Shown: one piece after another, positions 16,123-26,389 of the stretch
How the letters are laid out: every line of letters starts with the position of its first letter
How positions within the stretch are numbered: the stretch's first letter is position 1
NCBI RefSeq assembly: GCF_007859855.1
Contig: NZ_SJPK01000001.1
Coordinates: forward strand, 552,091-616,090
Source: Allorhodopirellula solitaria
GTDB lineage: Bacteria > Planctomycetota > Planctomycetia > Pirellulales > Pirellulaceae
Length of the DNA: 64,000 nt
Direction: 5' to 3'
Made by a program: the position numbers and the translations under genes
The notes under the pieces: generated by a model
What the model was told of the DNA's origin: nothing
What the model saw: only the letters and a program-made list of their open reading frames with translations
The model's database searches: none

Positions 16123-18300
16123 CTAATTGCTGTCGTCGTTGGCCGTCTCAGGTATTGATGTGGGGAATTCAAACTCGCTGACCTTCTCGCCCGTCACGCG
16201 ATGGTGCCGGATCGTCAGGGTGGACGGTTCGTCTTCGTCTCGATAAGCCAATTCACCTGAGAGAAACCCGCCTTTGACGCGGAGGAAGCGATGAACCGGG
16301 CGTTCATCACCCGGCTTCCACCCGAATTGGTGTTTCTCGCTACCAGGGCCGCAACCGAACTCCCAAAGGTTCGTCGCTTCATCGACGGAAGCGTATTGCC
16401 AGTGGCGGTCGCCGCAGAACACGATCACACCGGGAACCGAACTGAGCTTCTCTCGAAGTTGGCGGCCCTCATGGGCGAAAATTTCATTGGCATGATTGTC
16501 TTTCTTGTTCGCGCGATCCGGACCAACGATCGGCGTCGGGCTGCAGATTAATTTGAATCGAGCATCGGATTCATCCAGTGTTTGGAAGAGCCAAGCTTTT
16601 TGCTGTTCACCGAGAATGGTCTTCTCGGGTCCATCCGGCATGTCATTGGGGCTTCGATAGTCGCGACCCTCGAGAATCCAAATCTGCAGATCGCGTCCCC
16701 ACCGAATCGTCTTGTAGCGATCATCCTTGCTAGGGAATTGTTCCTCATTGAACAGCTTGACACCTTCGGCAAAGGTCACGGCACCGTAGGTACGCCCGGG
16801 CCAGGAATCGTCCGCCAACGTGTCGTGATCGTCTTTGATGAAATAAGTGGTTGTTCGATTGTAGAAATCACGATTGCTGGGCAGCGAGAAGATGCGTCCC
16901 CATTTGAATCGCATCAGGGGCTTCGTCAGGGCCCACGGGTCGGGTTTATCGTAGTACTCGATATCACCTGCATGCACGATGAAATCGGGTTGTATCTGGT
17001 TCATCGCGGGATAGATCTGATGACCTTGCAGCCCATCGTCGCGACGGATGAAGTCGTGACACGTCGTGATACAGAACTTCAGATCTTCCGGCTCGGTCGG
17101 GTTGGGAGCCGTCCGGAACGAGCCACGCAGCACCGCCGATGGACGCCCATCGACCGTTTGTGCTTCGACAACCGTTGCGTACTTCGTATCGGGTCGGAGC
17201 CCCTCGAGCTTCCACTGGGCGGTGAAGTCGCTCTCAGCGTCTGTTGTTGTCCACTGTGTCGATTTCGCGGCATTCCGCTTTTGGTTGGGGAAGTAGGTCA
17301 ATCGCACCTTGCCCGCTTCGCCAGGGCAAGCTCCGAACATTTGGTCGAGCGAAGCGTCCTCGGGCAGCTGCACGCCGAGCAGTTTGTCAGCGTCCTTTAT
17401 CTTCGCGAGCTGGCCGGCTCTTTTCCTATCGATCTGAACGAACGGCTTGCCATCGACGAGCATCTCTTGATTACGTGTCGTTCGCGTCCAGATAACGATG
17501 CTATTTTGATCGGCCCAGCTATTTCGCGTCGCGTTAGCCAGAAAAGGTCCCTGGCGAGTTTCCTGAGAGGACTCAACCGCCTCGCGAGCGACGAACTGAA
17601 AGTCCTTGTAGGTGATTTTGCCGCCGTGGTCGGTCAACATAAAACGGTCGCCTGTTTGGGGGCGTCCGAAATCCGAACTTCCATAGAACTTGCTCAACGC
17701 GATCGCCGTTTCCCACTCGGGCCCAGACGTGATCGCAGCGGCAACCCGTTCGCCATTGAGAAAATGCTCAATCTTGTCACCGACCGCTACAATTTTTGAA
17801 TGGTTCCACTGGCCCGGCGGATTCAGCGTTTTCTCCTTCGTGGGGCCAACGAGGTCATAAATCGACGCGGTGGATCCTTTCGACGTGCTATCGGGCTGGC
17901 TGTCGATAATCTGGTACTCAAGTCCGAGTAAGCGATTGCTAAACAGATGCTTTCCGAACCGACGGACACGGTACTTCAGACCACTGTTCACTCCCTCTTC
18001 AATCTTCCATTGCCAGTCGAGTTCGAAGTGTGATGGTAGAGGAGGTGTGACAATGCTGCCGCCTTCGCGAGGCTTGGCAAGGGTGATGGCACCATCCTGA
18101 AACTGCCACCCGTCCGAAACAGGCTTGTCACCGGTGGTTCGCCAAAAATCGCGGCGTGCCCAGTCGGTGATCTCGTCGGCTCCGGCAGTCTCACCTGACG
18201 ATTCCTGGGCAACCAAGCCACGCGTTGGTGAGACTGAACGGGGCAGTACGGCGGGACAGAGCACTACCGCCGTGCAGAAAAAAATACGAAACATCGTCAT
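16123..18300 (-). CDS. DUF1080 (3-keto-disaccharide hydrolase-like) / PhoD-like phosphatase fusion
   Basis: 725 residues with a signal peptide (FRIFFCTAVVLCPAVLPRS). The N-terminal third (about 45-235) is a DUF1080 lectin-like beta-sandwich: GWQFQDGAITL, HFELDWQWKIEEGVNSGLKYRV, WNHSKIVAVGDKIEHFLNGE and the closing GKITYKDFQF. A linker domain (about 245-390) contains a fibronectin-like end (LRPDTKYATVVEAQ). The C-terminal half is a PhoD-like metallophosphoesterase with HAGDIEYYDKPD (about 440), IKDDHDTLADD (about 487) and VIVFCGDRHWQYAS (about 626), all plausible metal ligands. It probably binds and dephosphorylates a phosphorylated saccharide outside the cytoplasm; this is inference from the fusion. 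The sugar-isomerase operon lies just upstream on the same strand. Confidence 0.88.
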   Translation of the reverse strand: MTMFRIFFCTAVVLCPAVLPRSVSPTRGLVAQESSGETAGADEITDWARRDFWRTTGDKPVSDGWQFQDGAITLAKPREGGSIVTPPLPSHFELDWQWKIEEGVNSGLKYRVRRFGKHLFSNRLLGLEYQIIDSQPDSTSKGSTASIYDLVGPTKEKTLNPPGQWNHSKIVAVGDKIEHFLNGERVAAAITSGPEWETAIALSKFYGSSDFGRPQTGDRFMLTDHGGKITYKDFQFVAREAVESSQETRQGPFLANATRNSWADQNSIVIWTRTTRNQEMLVDGKPFVQIDRKRAGQLAKIKDADKLLGVQLPEDASLDQMFGACPGEAGKVRLTYFPNQKRNAAKSTQWTTTDAESDFTAQWKLEGLRPDTKYATVVEAQTVDGRPSAVLRGSFRTAPNPTEPEDLKFCITTCHDFIRRDDGLQGHQIYPAMNQIQPDFIVHAGDIEYYDKPDPWALTKPLMRFKWGRIFSLPSNRDFYNRTTTYFIKDDHDTLADDSWPGRTYGAVTFAEGVKLFNEEQFPSKDDRYKTIRWGRDLQIWILEGRDYRSPNDMPDGPEKTILGEQQKAWLFQTLDESDARFKLICSPTPIVGPDRANKKDNHANEIFAHEGRQLREKLSSVPGVIVFCGDRHWQYASVDEATNLWEFGCGPGSEKHQFGWKPGDERPVHRFLRVKGGFLSGELAYRDEDEPSTLTIRHHRVTGEKVSEFEFPTSIPETANDDSN

Positions 18301-18432
18301 GCTAGAAGACCTTTTTTCATGCTGAACTTACGACTCGCGTCAGGAGGCGATTCTAGCCGAACCATGAGCGCGAGTCGAACAACCATGCTGAATGCGATTG
18401 CGGCAGGAACATCGACCGTGATGGCGGCCTGC

Positions 18433-19263
18433 TCAGCACACGTGGTTGTATCTCTCTACGATTTGATCGAGAAAGGCATTTTGATCTTCCGCCCAGTGCT
18501 GTTCGGAAAAAATCTCTACCTCATTCCAGCCCTGGAACCCTGCCGCCTCGACCTCGCGGCGGAGACGTTTGAGATCGATGCAGCCATCGCCCATCAAGGC
18601 TCGATCGGTCAGCAGATCTCGCGTGGGTACTCGCCAATCACACAGATGGAACGCAAAGATTTGGTTCTTGGTGCCGAGCAGGCAGATCTCGCGACTCAGG
18701 TCCGGATCCCACCAGACGTGATAGACATCCACAGCGACACCCACAGCGGGATGGTCGAGCGCGTCGCAGATCTGACGAGCTTCCGCGATGCGGTTGATAC
18801 AACTTTTGTCGGCCGCGTACATCGGGTGGAGCGGTTCGATCGCGAGCTTGACGTTGGCAGCCTCCGCATCAGCGAGCAGGTGCTCGATTCCATCACGGAC
18901 CCAGCCTCTCTGGGTTTCCAGTGATTCACCCGGTAGCGCTCCGACAACGAGCACGAGCATTTCCGCGTCCAATCCAGCGGCGGTTTCAATCAGCCGCCGA
19001 TTGTTCTCGATCCGGCTCTCTCGCTCTGAGAGACTGGCCGCGCAAAAGAAACCACCGCGCACCAGGGCAGGAACCTGCAATCCAAAATCATCAATAATCT
19101 GTTTCGCTTGAGGCGTTGTCAGACCCTCGAGCGCTTCCACCCACACACTGATCCCCTCAATCCCGCGTTGGGCATATGCGGCGGATGCGGCGGCCAGGGA
19201 TAAAGGTTTCGTGGTCTGGGTGTGGACGGCCAAACGGTGGCATCGAGAGCTCTTCGTCATCAT
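18433..19263 (-). CDS. Sugar phosphate isomerase/epimerase (xylose-isomerase-like TIM barrel)
   Basis: 276-277 residues of the AP-endonuclease-2/xylose-isomerase TIM-barrel superfamily. Visible family signs: [44 protein letters not shown] (metal-ligand Glu), [16 protein letters not shown] (Asp/His), and [10 protein letters not shown] followed by [11 protein letters not shown]. The start is the ATG at 19263 or 19260, giving an ATGATGA overlap with the upstream Gfo/Idh/MocA gene and so translational coupling. The substrate is unknown; the neighbours suggest a catabolic pathway for a sugar or sugar acid. Confidence 0.85.
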   Translation of the reverse strand: MMTKSSRCHRLAVHTQTTKPLSLAAASAAYAQRGIEGISVWVEALEGLTTPQAKQIIDDFGLQVPALVRGGFFCAASLSERESRIENNRRLIETAAGLDAEMLVLVVGALPGESLETQRGWVRDGIEHLLADAEAANVKLAIEPLHPMYAADKSCINRIAEARQICDALDHPAVGVAVDVYHVWWDPDLSREICLLGTKNQIFAFHLCDWRVPTRDLLTDRALMGDGCIDLKRLRREVEAAGFQGWNEVEIFSEQHWAEDQNAFLDQIVERYNHVC

Positions 19264-20429
19264 GATCTCTGATTGTCGATGGTAACCCATTTCTGTTCAC
19301 GAGCGGAGGTTTCGCCGGCATTGGCGAAAGCGACACCCTCGGCTCCGCTTCTCAGTGTCCAGGGAAACTCATCTCCTGCGACAACATGACGAAGAAAGAG
19401 TTCCCACTGAATTTTGAACGCGTTGTCGTAATCGGTGGCATCGGGCAGTTGTTGCCAACTCTCATAGAAATCGATGGGCTGGGCGATATCAGGGTTCCAC
19501 ACCGGTCGCGGTGTGGCCGCGAGGCTTTGCGTCCAGCATTCGCGTAGACCGGCCACTGCCGATCCCCTCGTCCCATCGACTTGGACCGTCAACAGATCAT
19601 CCCGGCGAACCCGGGTCGCCCAAGAGCTGTTGAATTGACAGGTGACTCCGCTCTCGAGCAGGAACAACGCATAGGCTGAATCGTCAGCGGTACAGGTGTA
19701 GGGTTCCCCTGACTCATCGATCCGGGCGGGGAGGTCGGTGGTCGCATGGGCCAGCATTCGGTCCACGGGGCCGAAGAGGTCATTGATCAGGTACTGCCAA
19801 TGACAGAACATATCGATCATCATGCCGCCACCATCCTCGCTGCGATAGTTCCACGACGGACGCTGGGTCGGTTGGTTGGGCTGGTCTCCCGCAAAGACCC
19901 AGTATCCGAACTCGCCTCGTACGCTCAGGATGTCGCCAAAGAATCCTTGATCGCGAAGCATTCGCAACTTTCGAATTCCAGGCAACCAAAGCTTGTCTTG
20001 CACGACGCCATTTTTGACCCCGGCAGCTTCGCATTCGCTGGCAAGCCGGAACGCGTCATCGGCGTCGACGGCGATTGGTTTTTCACAGTAGACAGCTTTT
20101 TGGTTCGCGATCGCTTTGCGGACAATCGATGATCGCATCTGTGTGCTCGAACTATCGAAGACGATATCTGTCGCCGGATCGGAGATGACGGCGTCGACAT
20201 CGGTCGACCAGGCGACCGATTCGCCGATCTCATGCTGAGCCACGGTCTCGGCGAGATGCCGCAAACGCGACTCGTTTCGCCCCAGCAGAATGGGTTTGAC
20301 AGCGACGCGTCCGCCGCCGGGCAAAGCCACGCCCCCCTCCTTCATGATCGCGAGGATCGAGCGAACGTAATGTTGATTGGTGCCCATACGCCCGGTCACA
20401 CCGTGCATGGCAATGGTTATTGTTTTCAT
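19260..20429 (-). CDS. Gfo/Idh/MocA-family dehydrogenase
   Basis: 389 residues, cytoplasmic (no signal). The N-terminal Rossmann fold includes [17 protein letters not shown] and [10 protein letters not shown]. The family EKP motif is present as [19 protein letters not shown], and the C-terminal beta-sheet domain has [16 protein letters not shown]. It presumably oxidises or reduces a sugar or cyclitol hydroxyl with NAD(P). It is translationally coupled to the downstream isomerase-like gene and preceded by the DapA-family gene with 31 bases between, so the three form an operon. Confidence 0.88.
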   Translation of the reverse strand: MKTITIAMHGVTGRMGTNQHYVRSILAIMKEGGVALPGGGRVAVKPILLGRNESRLRHLAETVAQHEIGESVAWSTDVDAVISDPATDIVFDSSSTQMRSSIVRKAIANQKAVYCEKPIAVDADDAFRLASECEAAGVKNGVVQDKLWLPGIRKLRMLRDQGFFGDILSVRGEFGYWVFAGDQPNQPTQRPSWNYRSEDGGGMMIDMFCHWQYLINDLFGPVDRMLAHATTDLPARIDESGEPYTCTADDSAYALFLLESGVTCQFNSSWATRVRRDDLLTVQVDGTRGSAVAGLRECWTQSLAATPRPVWNPDIAQPIDFYESWQQLPDATDYDNAFKIQWELFLRHVVAGDEFPWTLRSGAEGVAFANAGETSAREQKWVTIDNQRS

Positions 20430-20460
20430 TAGATCAAAGCTTGCAGTCGGTAGTGGTGAA

Positions 20461-21420
20461 TTAGGAAGAGAGGCGTTGCAGGATATCTCTTAGCAAAGCG
20501 ACGTCTGACTCCGGACGCTGCGGGCTGCCGGGATACGTCAGCGAGGTTTCAATCCAATTGCGTGCGTGCAGAAACTGTGCGGCGTTGTGCTTGTAGGCAG
20601 GAACGGGGTCTCGGAAGGCGAGGAACCCCAGGTACTGCAAGAGATCGTTCAGCTCGTAGAATCCCGCATCGCCACTGGCCCACATCGCATCGCGACGGGC
20701 GAACGCTTCCGGAGCGAACGTGCTCAGTCCGAGCAGGTAGTCGCTGCCGTACATGACCATGTCGATTGCGAGGTCGTTGCCGGTGAGCACTTTGAAATCG
20801 GGACGTTTTTCGTCTCGCAGTAAAAGCCGCTGCCATTCCAACTCTCGGCTCAGCGAAGAGTGTTTTGCACCGCGACAGGATTCAATGCCCATCAGACCGG
20901 CGTAGACCTCGAGGTTGTAGATTTTTCCAAAAGGAGCGAACATCTTGCCGAGCTCGAAGGCGAGGAAATCGCCAGCATGATTGCCGATACGTCGATAGGA
21001 CTCAACAATCTGCTCGTCGTCCTGCTCAGTCAATCCGTACGATTGAAAGAGAATGGGTGTGCCACCATGTTTTTGAATCTGATCCAGGCCGAGCCGATAG
21101 GCGTCAAAGTCAAATGGAGAGCCGGGCGAGTCTTTGACGAACACGCCCGCGACGAACTCGCCGTCACCCATGACCTGTTTCGTTTCGGCGAGAGCCTGCT
21201 CACGCTCCGTTTCGGAGATCAGGTTGGCAAAACCGGTGTCCATATTGACTGCGGGTACCAAGCCCGCATCGGCAGTCCGCTTGACGTGGTCTCGAAACCC
21301 CTTCCAATCGATTTCTGTTTCGGACAAAAGCGGCAACAGGATCGCAGACATGCCGCTGATCGATCGTCGCTTGCGAATCGGAGGAATACGGTCGATATTC
21401 GATTCGGTAGTGTTTGACAT
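20461..21420 (-). CDS. DapA/NanA-family class I aldolase (dihydrodipicolinate synthase-like)
   Basis: 319 residues from the ATG at 21420, with GAGG 10 bases upstream; an upstream TTG would add two residues. The TIM barrel shows [12 protein letters not shown] (where most members have GTTGE), [34 protein letters not shown] and [20 protein letters not shown], whose Lys aligns with the Schiff-base lysine. [16 protein letters not shown] closes the active site. With the dehydrogenase and isomerase genes it probably cleaves a 2-keto-3-deoxy-sugar acid rather than making dihydrodipicolinate; this is inference from context. It is the first gene of its operon and divergent from the AraC gene. Confidence 0.85.
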   Translation of the reverse strand: MSNTTESNIDRIPPIRKRRSISGMSAILLPLLSETEIDWKGFRDHVKRTADAGLVPAVNMDTGFANLISETEREQALAETKQVMGDGEFVAGVFVKDSPGSPFDFDAYRLGLDQIQKHGGTPILFQSYGLTEQDDEQIVESYRRIGNHAGDFLAFELGKMFAPFGKIYNLEVYAGLMGIESCRGAKHSSLSRELEWQRLLLRDEKRPDFKVLTGNDLAIDMVMYGSDYLLGLSTFAPEAFARRDAMWASGDAGFYELNDLLQYLGFLAFRDPVPAYKHNAAQFLHARNWIETSLTYPGSPQRPESDVALLRDILQRLSS

Positions 21421-21565
21421 ATGCAAGAAACCTCAGAATAAATGCGATGGAACAAGGGCTCAGATCCCCACGGCCGTAATCATGGCCAGTAGCCGCCTGT
21501 GCTGCCTCGCATTTTGCGCATAAACGACTTGCAATTTGGGCACGTAGCGCCGAATATGGTGCGGC
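21421..21565. promoter_or_regulatory. Divergent control region between aldolase operon and AraC gene
   Basis: 145 bases shared by two divergent starts. It contains a GGCC-N8-GGCC inverted repeat near 21472-21487 and two TTGC motifs spaced about 15 bases apart near 21514-21535, which could be regulator half-sites. No clear -35/-10 pair can be fixed by eye. Confidence 0.35.
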
Positions 21566-22441
21566 ATGGCAACCAAACGATCCTACCGCCGCAGCGTTCC
21601 CGTCGCCGAATCGATGTCCGATTCAGGCATGTGGGTGTTTGAAAGCAGGCACAACGAGTCCTTTCTAATGGAAGGGACACAGCATCGTTTTCCGAAACTG
21701 CTAATCATCCGCGAGGGCCGCGGTCGTGTGGAGGCGGACTGGCCCGCCAAGGCGGTCGATCCTAGGAATTGCATTTCGGGCGATTGCATTTTGGTGCCAT
21801 CGGGCACACGGCACCGGGTCATCGATGATTCTCGGCATCCGATTTCGCTCTACGGTCTAGCAATTGATCCGGGCAAGATTTCGCTCTGTGCATCGATCGA
21901 ACAGATGATTCCGTTTGGAAAACTGCCTCGCCAACGGATGTCTCTGCTGAAGATTGAGCAGCGGATGCGGCGTCTGCTTTATCTTGTCTCACGCGGAGAC
22001 AACGCATCCAATTTGGCTGCGATCGCGGGAGCAATTGAGATTTTTGCTCGGCTCGCATTGGCGTCGGGCGGTGACCGGGGAGCCAACGACACCCATCCGT
22101 CAGCTACCGGCGGCGCGGTCGACATCGATGTGATTGACGAATACGTGATCTGGATGCAATCGAACTTTTACGAAGCCCTCACGGTGGAGTCGGCGTCGTC
22201 CGCCTGCGGCATGTCGCGAAGAAAATTCACCAACGATTTTCGCCAGAAAATGCAACAAACCTGGCTCGGTTATCTCAATCAACTACGCATTGACCATGCC
22301 CGGATGCTGCTTCGTGAGACGGACCACAAGGTGACATCCATCGCGTTTCAATCGGGCTTTGAGGAGTTGTCGACGTTCTACCGTACGTTCAAGCGAATCG
22401 CGGGAATGAAACCGCTCGAATACCGTGCGGACTTCCATTGA
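21566..22441 (+). CDS. AraC-family transcriptional regulator
   Basis: 291 residues. Residues about 1-130 form a cupin-like sensing domain (FLMEGTQHRFPKLLIIREGRGRVEADW, CILVPSGTRHRVIDD). The C-terminal 100 residues carry two HTH motifs: SASSACGMSRRKFTNDFRQ and KVTSIAFQSGFEELSTFYRTFKRIAGMKPLEYR, the classical AraC signature. Its divergent placement relative to the aldolase/dehydrogenase/isomerase operon suggests that it controls that operon in response to a sugar-derived ligand. It may also affect the convergent operon that follows. Confidence 0.92.
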   Translation: MATKRSYRRSVPVAESMSDSGMWVFESRHNESFLMEGTQHRFPKLLIIREGRGRVEADWPAKAVDPRNCISGDCILVPSGTRHRVIDDSRHPISLYGLAIDPGKISLCASIEQMIPFGKLPRQRMSLLKIEQRMRRLLYLVSRGDNASNLAAIAGAIEIFARLALASGGDRGANDTHPSATGGAVDIDVIDEYVIWMQSNFYEALTVESASSACGMSRRKFTNDFRQKMQQTWLGYLNQLRIDHARMLLRETDHKVTSIAFQSGFEELSTFYRTFKRIAGMKPLEYRADFH

Positions 22442-22521
22442 ACAGATCGTCCATCCCTGGATCCCATGACGCCACTCCTGTTAACGGACTGACGTCAGAG
22501 ATTCCTCGATCGGCTCCACCC

Positions 22522-23844
22522 TCAGACCTGGGGCTTCCAACCCTTGGCATACTCTCGGCCCCACATGCTCTGAGCGTTTGAATCGTTCTGCGGCTTGCCC
22601 GTTTTGGGGTCCACCTGTAGAGTCGACTGGGTGCGATACGCCATATTGCCGAGGTGGCAAAGTAGGGTGCTGCGGTGAGCCTCGGCGATGTCGGCATTGG
22701 GGCGTCGTCCAGACTCAATGCAGTCGAGGAACTCAGCGATATGTGTAGTGTCGCCACCGCTATCACTGACCGTTTCAATTTCCTTGTTATGGTCGTCGAA
22801 CAGCGTGTAGCCAGTACCGAGGATGACGAGTGATCCAGCGGAACCATGGAAGCTGACACCGACTTGGCTATCGAACGGCCCCAGTGGCGACCAACTGATA
22901 CCTTCCCAGGTAATCGATTTGGACTCGGGGAAGTCGTAGGTCACCATCATCGTATCGGGCGTTTCTTGATCATCATCATGCCGGTACTTGCCGCCGCCGG
23001 CCGTGACGCGGTTGGGATGGTTCACCTCCAAGCCCCAGCGCGCGAGGTCGAGCATGTGGATGCCGTTGTTGCCCAGTTCACCGTTACCGTATCGCCATTT
23101 CCAGTGCCAATTGTAGTGGACCAGGTTATCAAGATAGGATTGCCGCGGTGCTGGACCTTGCCAGAGTTCCCAGTTGAGCCAATCCGGGGTCGCGACCTGT
23201 TTGCCGTGACCGATCGACGGTCGCCGATTGTTGTACCACGTTCGCGCGTAAGCGGCTTTGCCGATTCGTCCTGACTGGACCATCTCAATCGCCTTGATGA
23301 CCGCCGGCCAGCTGCGGCGCTGCGACCCCATCATCACGGTCCGATCGTGCTTGCGTGCGGCTTCGACGGCCCAGACGCCTTCTTCGGCGGTATGACTGCA
23401 GGGTTTTTCCACGTAGACATGCTTGCCTGCGGCACATCCCATGATCGTGGCGGGCGCGTGCCAGTGATTCGGTGTGGCGACCACGATCGCGTCGATTTCA
23501 GCTCGGTCGAGCACCTTACGGATATCGGTTTCGATTTCAGGCCGTCGTTGCGATCGCTCCTCAATCATGTTGGCGGCCTTTTCTGCTGCCCGTGAATCCA
23601 CGTCGCAGATGCAAACGACATCCGAGTCTGGATTGGCGATGAAACCTTTAGCGAGCGCCGAGCCACGATTGTTGACACCGATGATCGCGACGCGCTGAGT
23701 TTCGTTCGCTGACGCCGGCTTGTCCGAGCTCGCCTCGCTGCTGGTGTCACCCATCACCGTTCGGCTGAGCATGGCGCCGCCGATCGCGGCACTTCCTTTG
23801 AGAAACAAACGGCGGTCACGTTGATGTTGTTGATGGTCTGTCAT
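22522..23844 (-). CDS. Tat-exported Gfo/Idh/MocA-family oxidoreductase
   Basis: 440 residues from the ATG at 23844, which has AAGGAG seven bases upstream; the longer frame to 23982 overlaps the upstream gene and lacks support. The twin-arginine signal is RDRRLFLKGSAAIGGAML. The Rossmann part shows RVAIIGVNNRGSALAKGF, DVVCICDVDSRA and VATPNHWHAPATI, the EKP motif appears as VYVEKPCSHTAEEG, and the C-terminal domain has NGIHMLDLARWGLEV. It probably acts in the periplasm on sugars with a tightly bound cofactor. It is the last gene of the operon with the PVC dehydrogenase. Confidence 0.9.
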   Translation of the reverse strand: MTDHQQHQRDRRLFLKGSAAIGGAMLSRTVMGDTSSEASSDKPASANETQRVAIIGVNNRGSALAKGFIANPDSDVVCICDVDSRAAEKAANMIEERSQRRPEIETDIRKVLDRAEIDAIVVATPNHWHAPATIMGCAAGKHVYVEKPCSHTAEEGVWAVEAARKHDRTVMMGSQRRSWPAVIKAIEMVQSGRIGKAAYARTWYNNRRPSIGHGKQVATPDWLNWELWQGPAPRQSYLDNLVHYNWHWKWRYGNGELGNNGIHMLDLARWGLEVNHPNRVTAGGGKYRHDDDQETPDTMMVTYDFPESKSITWEGISWSPLGPFDSQVGVSFHGSAGSLVILGTGYTLFDDHNKEIETVSDSGGDTTHIAEFLDCIESGRRPNADIAEAHRSTLLCHLGNMAYRTQSTLQVDPKTGKPQNDSNAQSMWGREYAKGWKPQV

Positions 23845-23872
23845 GTTCGACTCCTTGAAATGTCGAGAGATA

Positions 23873-26389
23873 CTAGTGGGCGGGTTCGATGAGATAGGCG
23901 ACAAGGTCGGCCATCGCCTGTTCGTCAATCGCGGACTCGAGACCTTCGGGCATGAATGATTTGCCCGAGCTGTGAAATTCATCTATTTCGACGCGCAACA
24001 ATGTTTCCGTTGCGTTGTCGGCCTGACGGAGTGTCACGCTGGTGGAACCTTCATCAACGATCATTCCTGAAACAACGCGGGCGTCGTCCGTTAGAACGAT
24101 GTAGTTAAGGTACTGCGGGTTGACCTCACGATTCGGGTCCATCACCGAGGTGATCAACGTCGCTGCTCCCCGCGTCGCGATGGCGGCCAAGTTCGGCCCC
24201 AACTCGTGTCCGATCCCGTCGACGCGATGACATTGACTGCAGTTCTTTTTGAAAACCTCTTGTCCTCGATCTCGGTTGCCGTCCCGGTCCAGGGCACCGA
24301 GATAGCGAGTGACGACTGCCGCCCGCTCTGCAGTCTCTTCAGCAGAACGCGCCGGGACTGCTGTCGGCGTGCTCGCAGCCATTTTGAGGGTAGCCGCATC
24401 AGGATTGCGGGCTCGGGTCTGCACCTGGGCGACGAGTTGATGTTCAAAATCTTCGCCAACTTGCGCGGCGAGTGTCTCATCGTTCCGGAGGATCTCGACG
24501 AGTGCCTTGGCTTCGCTGCCGATCGCGGTCTGCACGGCCATTTGGATCCAGCGGTCCGATGGATCCTGCCGGAGTATTTTGGTCAATGCCGCGACGCGCC
24601 GCTGGGGGACTGCGTCGGTGAGTGCGAACGCCAATTCGTACCGCACCTCGATCGACTCATCGGCGGCCAACTCCTCGTACCGCTCGCCGACGGAGGGGAC
24701 GTCCTGAAACGCTCGCGACAGCCGCACGGCATGACGGCGAACATGCGCATTCGAATCAGTGAGCCCGAGATCGAGGGTCGCCGCATCCAAGTGCCCCAAC
24801 CCATCGAGCGCGTAGAGCGCGTGCATGCGTCCAAGTGGCGAAGCACTGTTCTCGATCAACGAAACCAATCGCGGTACGGCAGACTGATCTTGCCGCTGGT
24901 ACAGCAAACGCGCCGCCGTTTCGCGGTGCCAGGCATTGGGATGAGCGAGGAGCGAGCAGAGTTGGGCGGTGGAGGCTGCATGGAGGTTTTCGATCGGGCG
25001 AGGCTGAAATCCAGTTGGCACGATTCGGTAGAGCCGGCCACGATCGCGGCCCGAGGTCAAATCCAGATGCTTCTTGATCTCCGGCGGCAGCGATGCTGGG
25101 TGTTCGATAACCTCTCGATACATATCGATCACGTGCAACGTGCCATCGGGAGCATTGGCGAACTGGGCCGGGCGAAACCAAATATCGGTCGACGTTACAA
25201 ACTCATCCTGGTCGTCGATTCGACGGGCGATGAATTCCAACCCGCTCAGCTGGAGTCGTTTGCGATGGATCAAATTGCTGCCGACGTCACCGACGATAGC
25301 GGTTCCCTTCCATTTCGCAGGCCATGCATCGCCTCGATAGATGGTGACACCGGTCGCGCCTGTAAAATATCCTGCTGCCCGACCGCCGCCTTCGATCGGT
25401 CCTTTGGCGCGTCCCGAAACACGCAGCCGCGTCCTCACCTTCCGCCATGGCTCGACAGGGCTGGCACGGTAAACCTCCGCTTGAGGACCATCCTCAGCGA
25501 TCGACAGTCGTGATGGTGGCGGGGAGTAGAATGGGTTGGCGGCAATATCAGCGTCACGATACATCACCTGTTGGATGTGATCGCTATTGGAAGACGCAAA
25601 CTTATGTCCCCAGTCATCGAAACACATGCCATGTTGTGCCGCACCGCTGGTCGCTTGGAACTGGTAGGTCTTGGGATCGAAAGCGAGGTCTCGGCCACGG
25701 ATGTTCTGGCCCCCGTCATCGCCAGCGGCGTGCGGATGGCGAATGCTGCCTCCGACACTGCTGCAGGCAATATGAATGCGATTATCGAGTCCCCAGCGAA
25801 ACGAGTTCAACAACCCTTGGACATTAGAAGTTCCGAACCCAGTCAGTACTCTTTGCTTGCGATCGGAAACACCATCTCCGTCAGTATCCTTGAAGTAAAA
25901 CAGGTCGGGCGCGTCACCAACAAACAGCCCCCCATCATAAGGAAAGATCGCCGTCGGCCAAAACAATCCGTCCGCGTACGTGGTGCGTTCATCGTAGACG
26001 CCATCCCCATCACGATCACGAAGCCGCGCAATCCGAGACATACCCTGCTGTCGATCCTCGCTGTAGCCTCGCATCTCACAGACGAACAACGCGCCGCTCG
26101 CGTCCCACTCCATCGCCACTGGACTCGTGACGAGTGGCTCTGCCGCGATCAACTCCATCTCGAATCCCTCGGCGACATCGAGAGTAGAGATCGCAGCGAC
26201 GGGGGGTGTGGGAGTGATCCGCGGCAACTCGTCCGAATAGTCTGGTGTCTCGGCGCAGCCGATGGAACCGACGACGACGCTAACGAAGAATCCAACGTAA
26301 CGACTCACCGCTTTCGCAGCCGCGGAGGTGGGAGCGTCTTTCTGCCAGCGATTTCGGTTCCGTGCGAACTTCCATGCAAACCGCATCAA
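23873..26389 (-). CDS. PVC-type membrane-bound dehydrogenase with HEAT repeats and cytochrome c motif
   Basis: 838 residues. The N-terminus has a basic stretch and a hydrophobic segment ([14 protein letters not shown]) that may be a lipoprotein signal. Residues about 65-420 form a beta-propeller ([54 protein letters not shown]). HEAT-like helices cover about 450-640, and the C-terminus (about 700-838) has the haem c motif CSQCH followed by [12 protein letters not shown] and a possible distal Met. It probably oxidises a carbohydrate and passes electrons through the haem; substrate unknown. Its start overlaps the upstream ceramidase-like gene by 4 bases (ATGA). Confidence 0.88.
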   Translation of the reverse strand: MMRFAWKFARNRNRWQKDAPTSAAAKAVSRYVGFFVSVVVGSIGCAETPDYSDELPRITPTPPVAAISTLDVAEGFEMELIAAEPLVTSPVAMEWDASGALFVCEMRGYSEDRQQGMSRIARLRDRDGDGVYDERTTYADGLFWPTAIFPYDGGLFVGDAPDLFYFKDTDGDGVSDRKQRVLTGFGTSNVQGLLNSFRWGLDNRIHIACSSVGGSIRHPHAAGDDGGQNIRGRDLAFDPKTYQFQATSGAAQHGMCFDDWGHKFASSNSDHIQQVMYRDADIAANPFYSPPPSRLSIAEDGPQAEVYRASPVEPWRKVRTRLRVSGRAKGPIEGGGRAAGYFTGATGVTIYRGDAWPAKWKGTAIVGDVGSNLIHRKRLQLSGLEFIARRIDDQDEFVTSTDIWFRPAQFANAPDGTLHVIDMYREVIEHPASLPPEIKKHLDLTSGRDRGRLYRIVPTGFQPRPIENLHAASTAQLCSLLAHPNAWHRETAARLLYQRQDQSAVPRLVSLIENSASPLGRMHALYALDGLGHLDAATLDLGLTDSNAHVRRHAVRLSRAFQDVPSVGERYEELAADESIEVRYELAFALTDAVPQRRVAALTKILRQDPSDRWIQMAVQTAIGSEAKALVEILRNDETLAAQVGEDFEHQLVAQVQTRARNPDAATLKMAASTPTAVPARSAEETAERAAVVTRYLGALDRDGNRDRGQEVFKKNCSQCHRVDGIGHELGPNLAAIATRGAATLITSVMDPNREVNPQYLNYIVLTDDARVVSGMIVDEGSTSVTLRQADNATETLLRVEIDEFHSSGKSFMPEGLESAIDEQAMADLVAYLIEPAH

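Noticed and set aside
16582-17799. Forward open frame of 405 codons opposite the DUF1080-PhoD gene
   Set aside because: Antisense to intact domains with clear motifs; high-GC codon bias creates long reverse frames.
24206-25513. Forward open frame of 435 codons opposite the PVC dehydrogenase
   Set aside because: Same reason; the sense strand has a complete propeller, HEAT and cytochrome motif.
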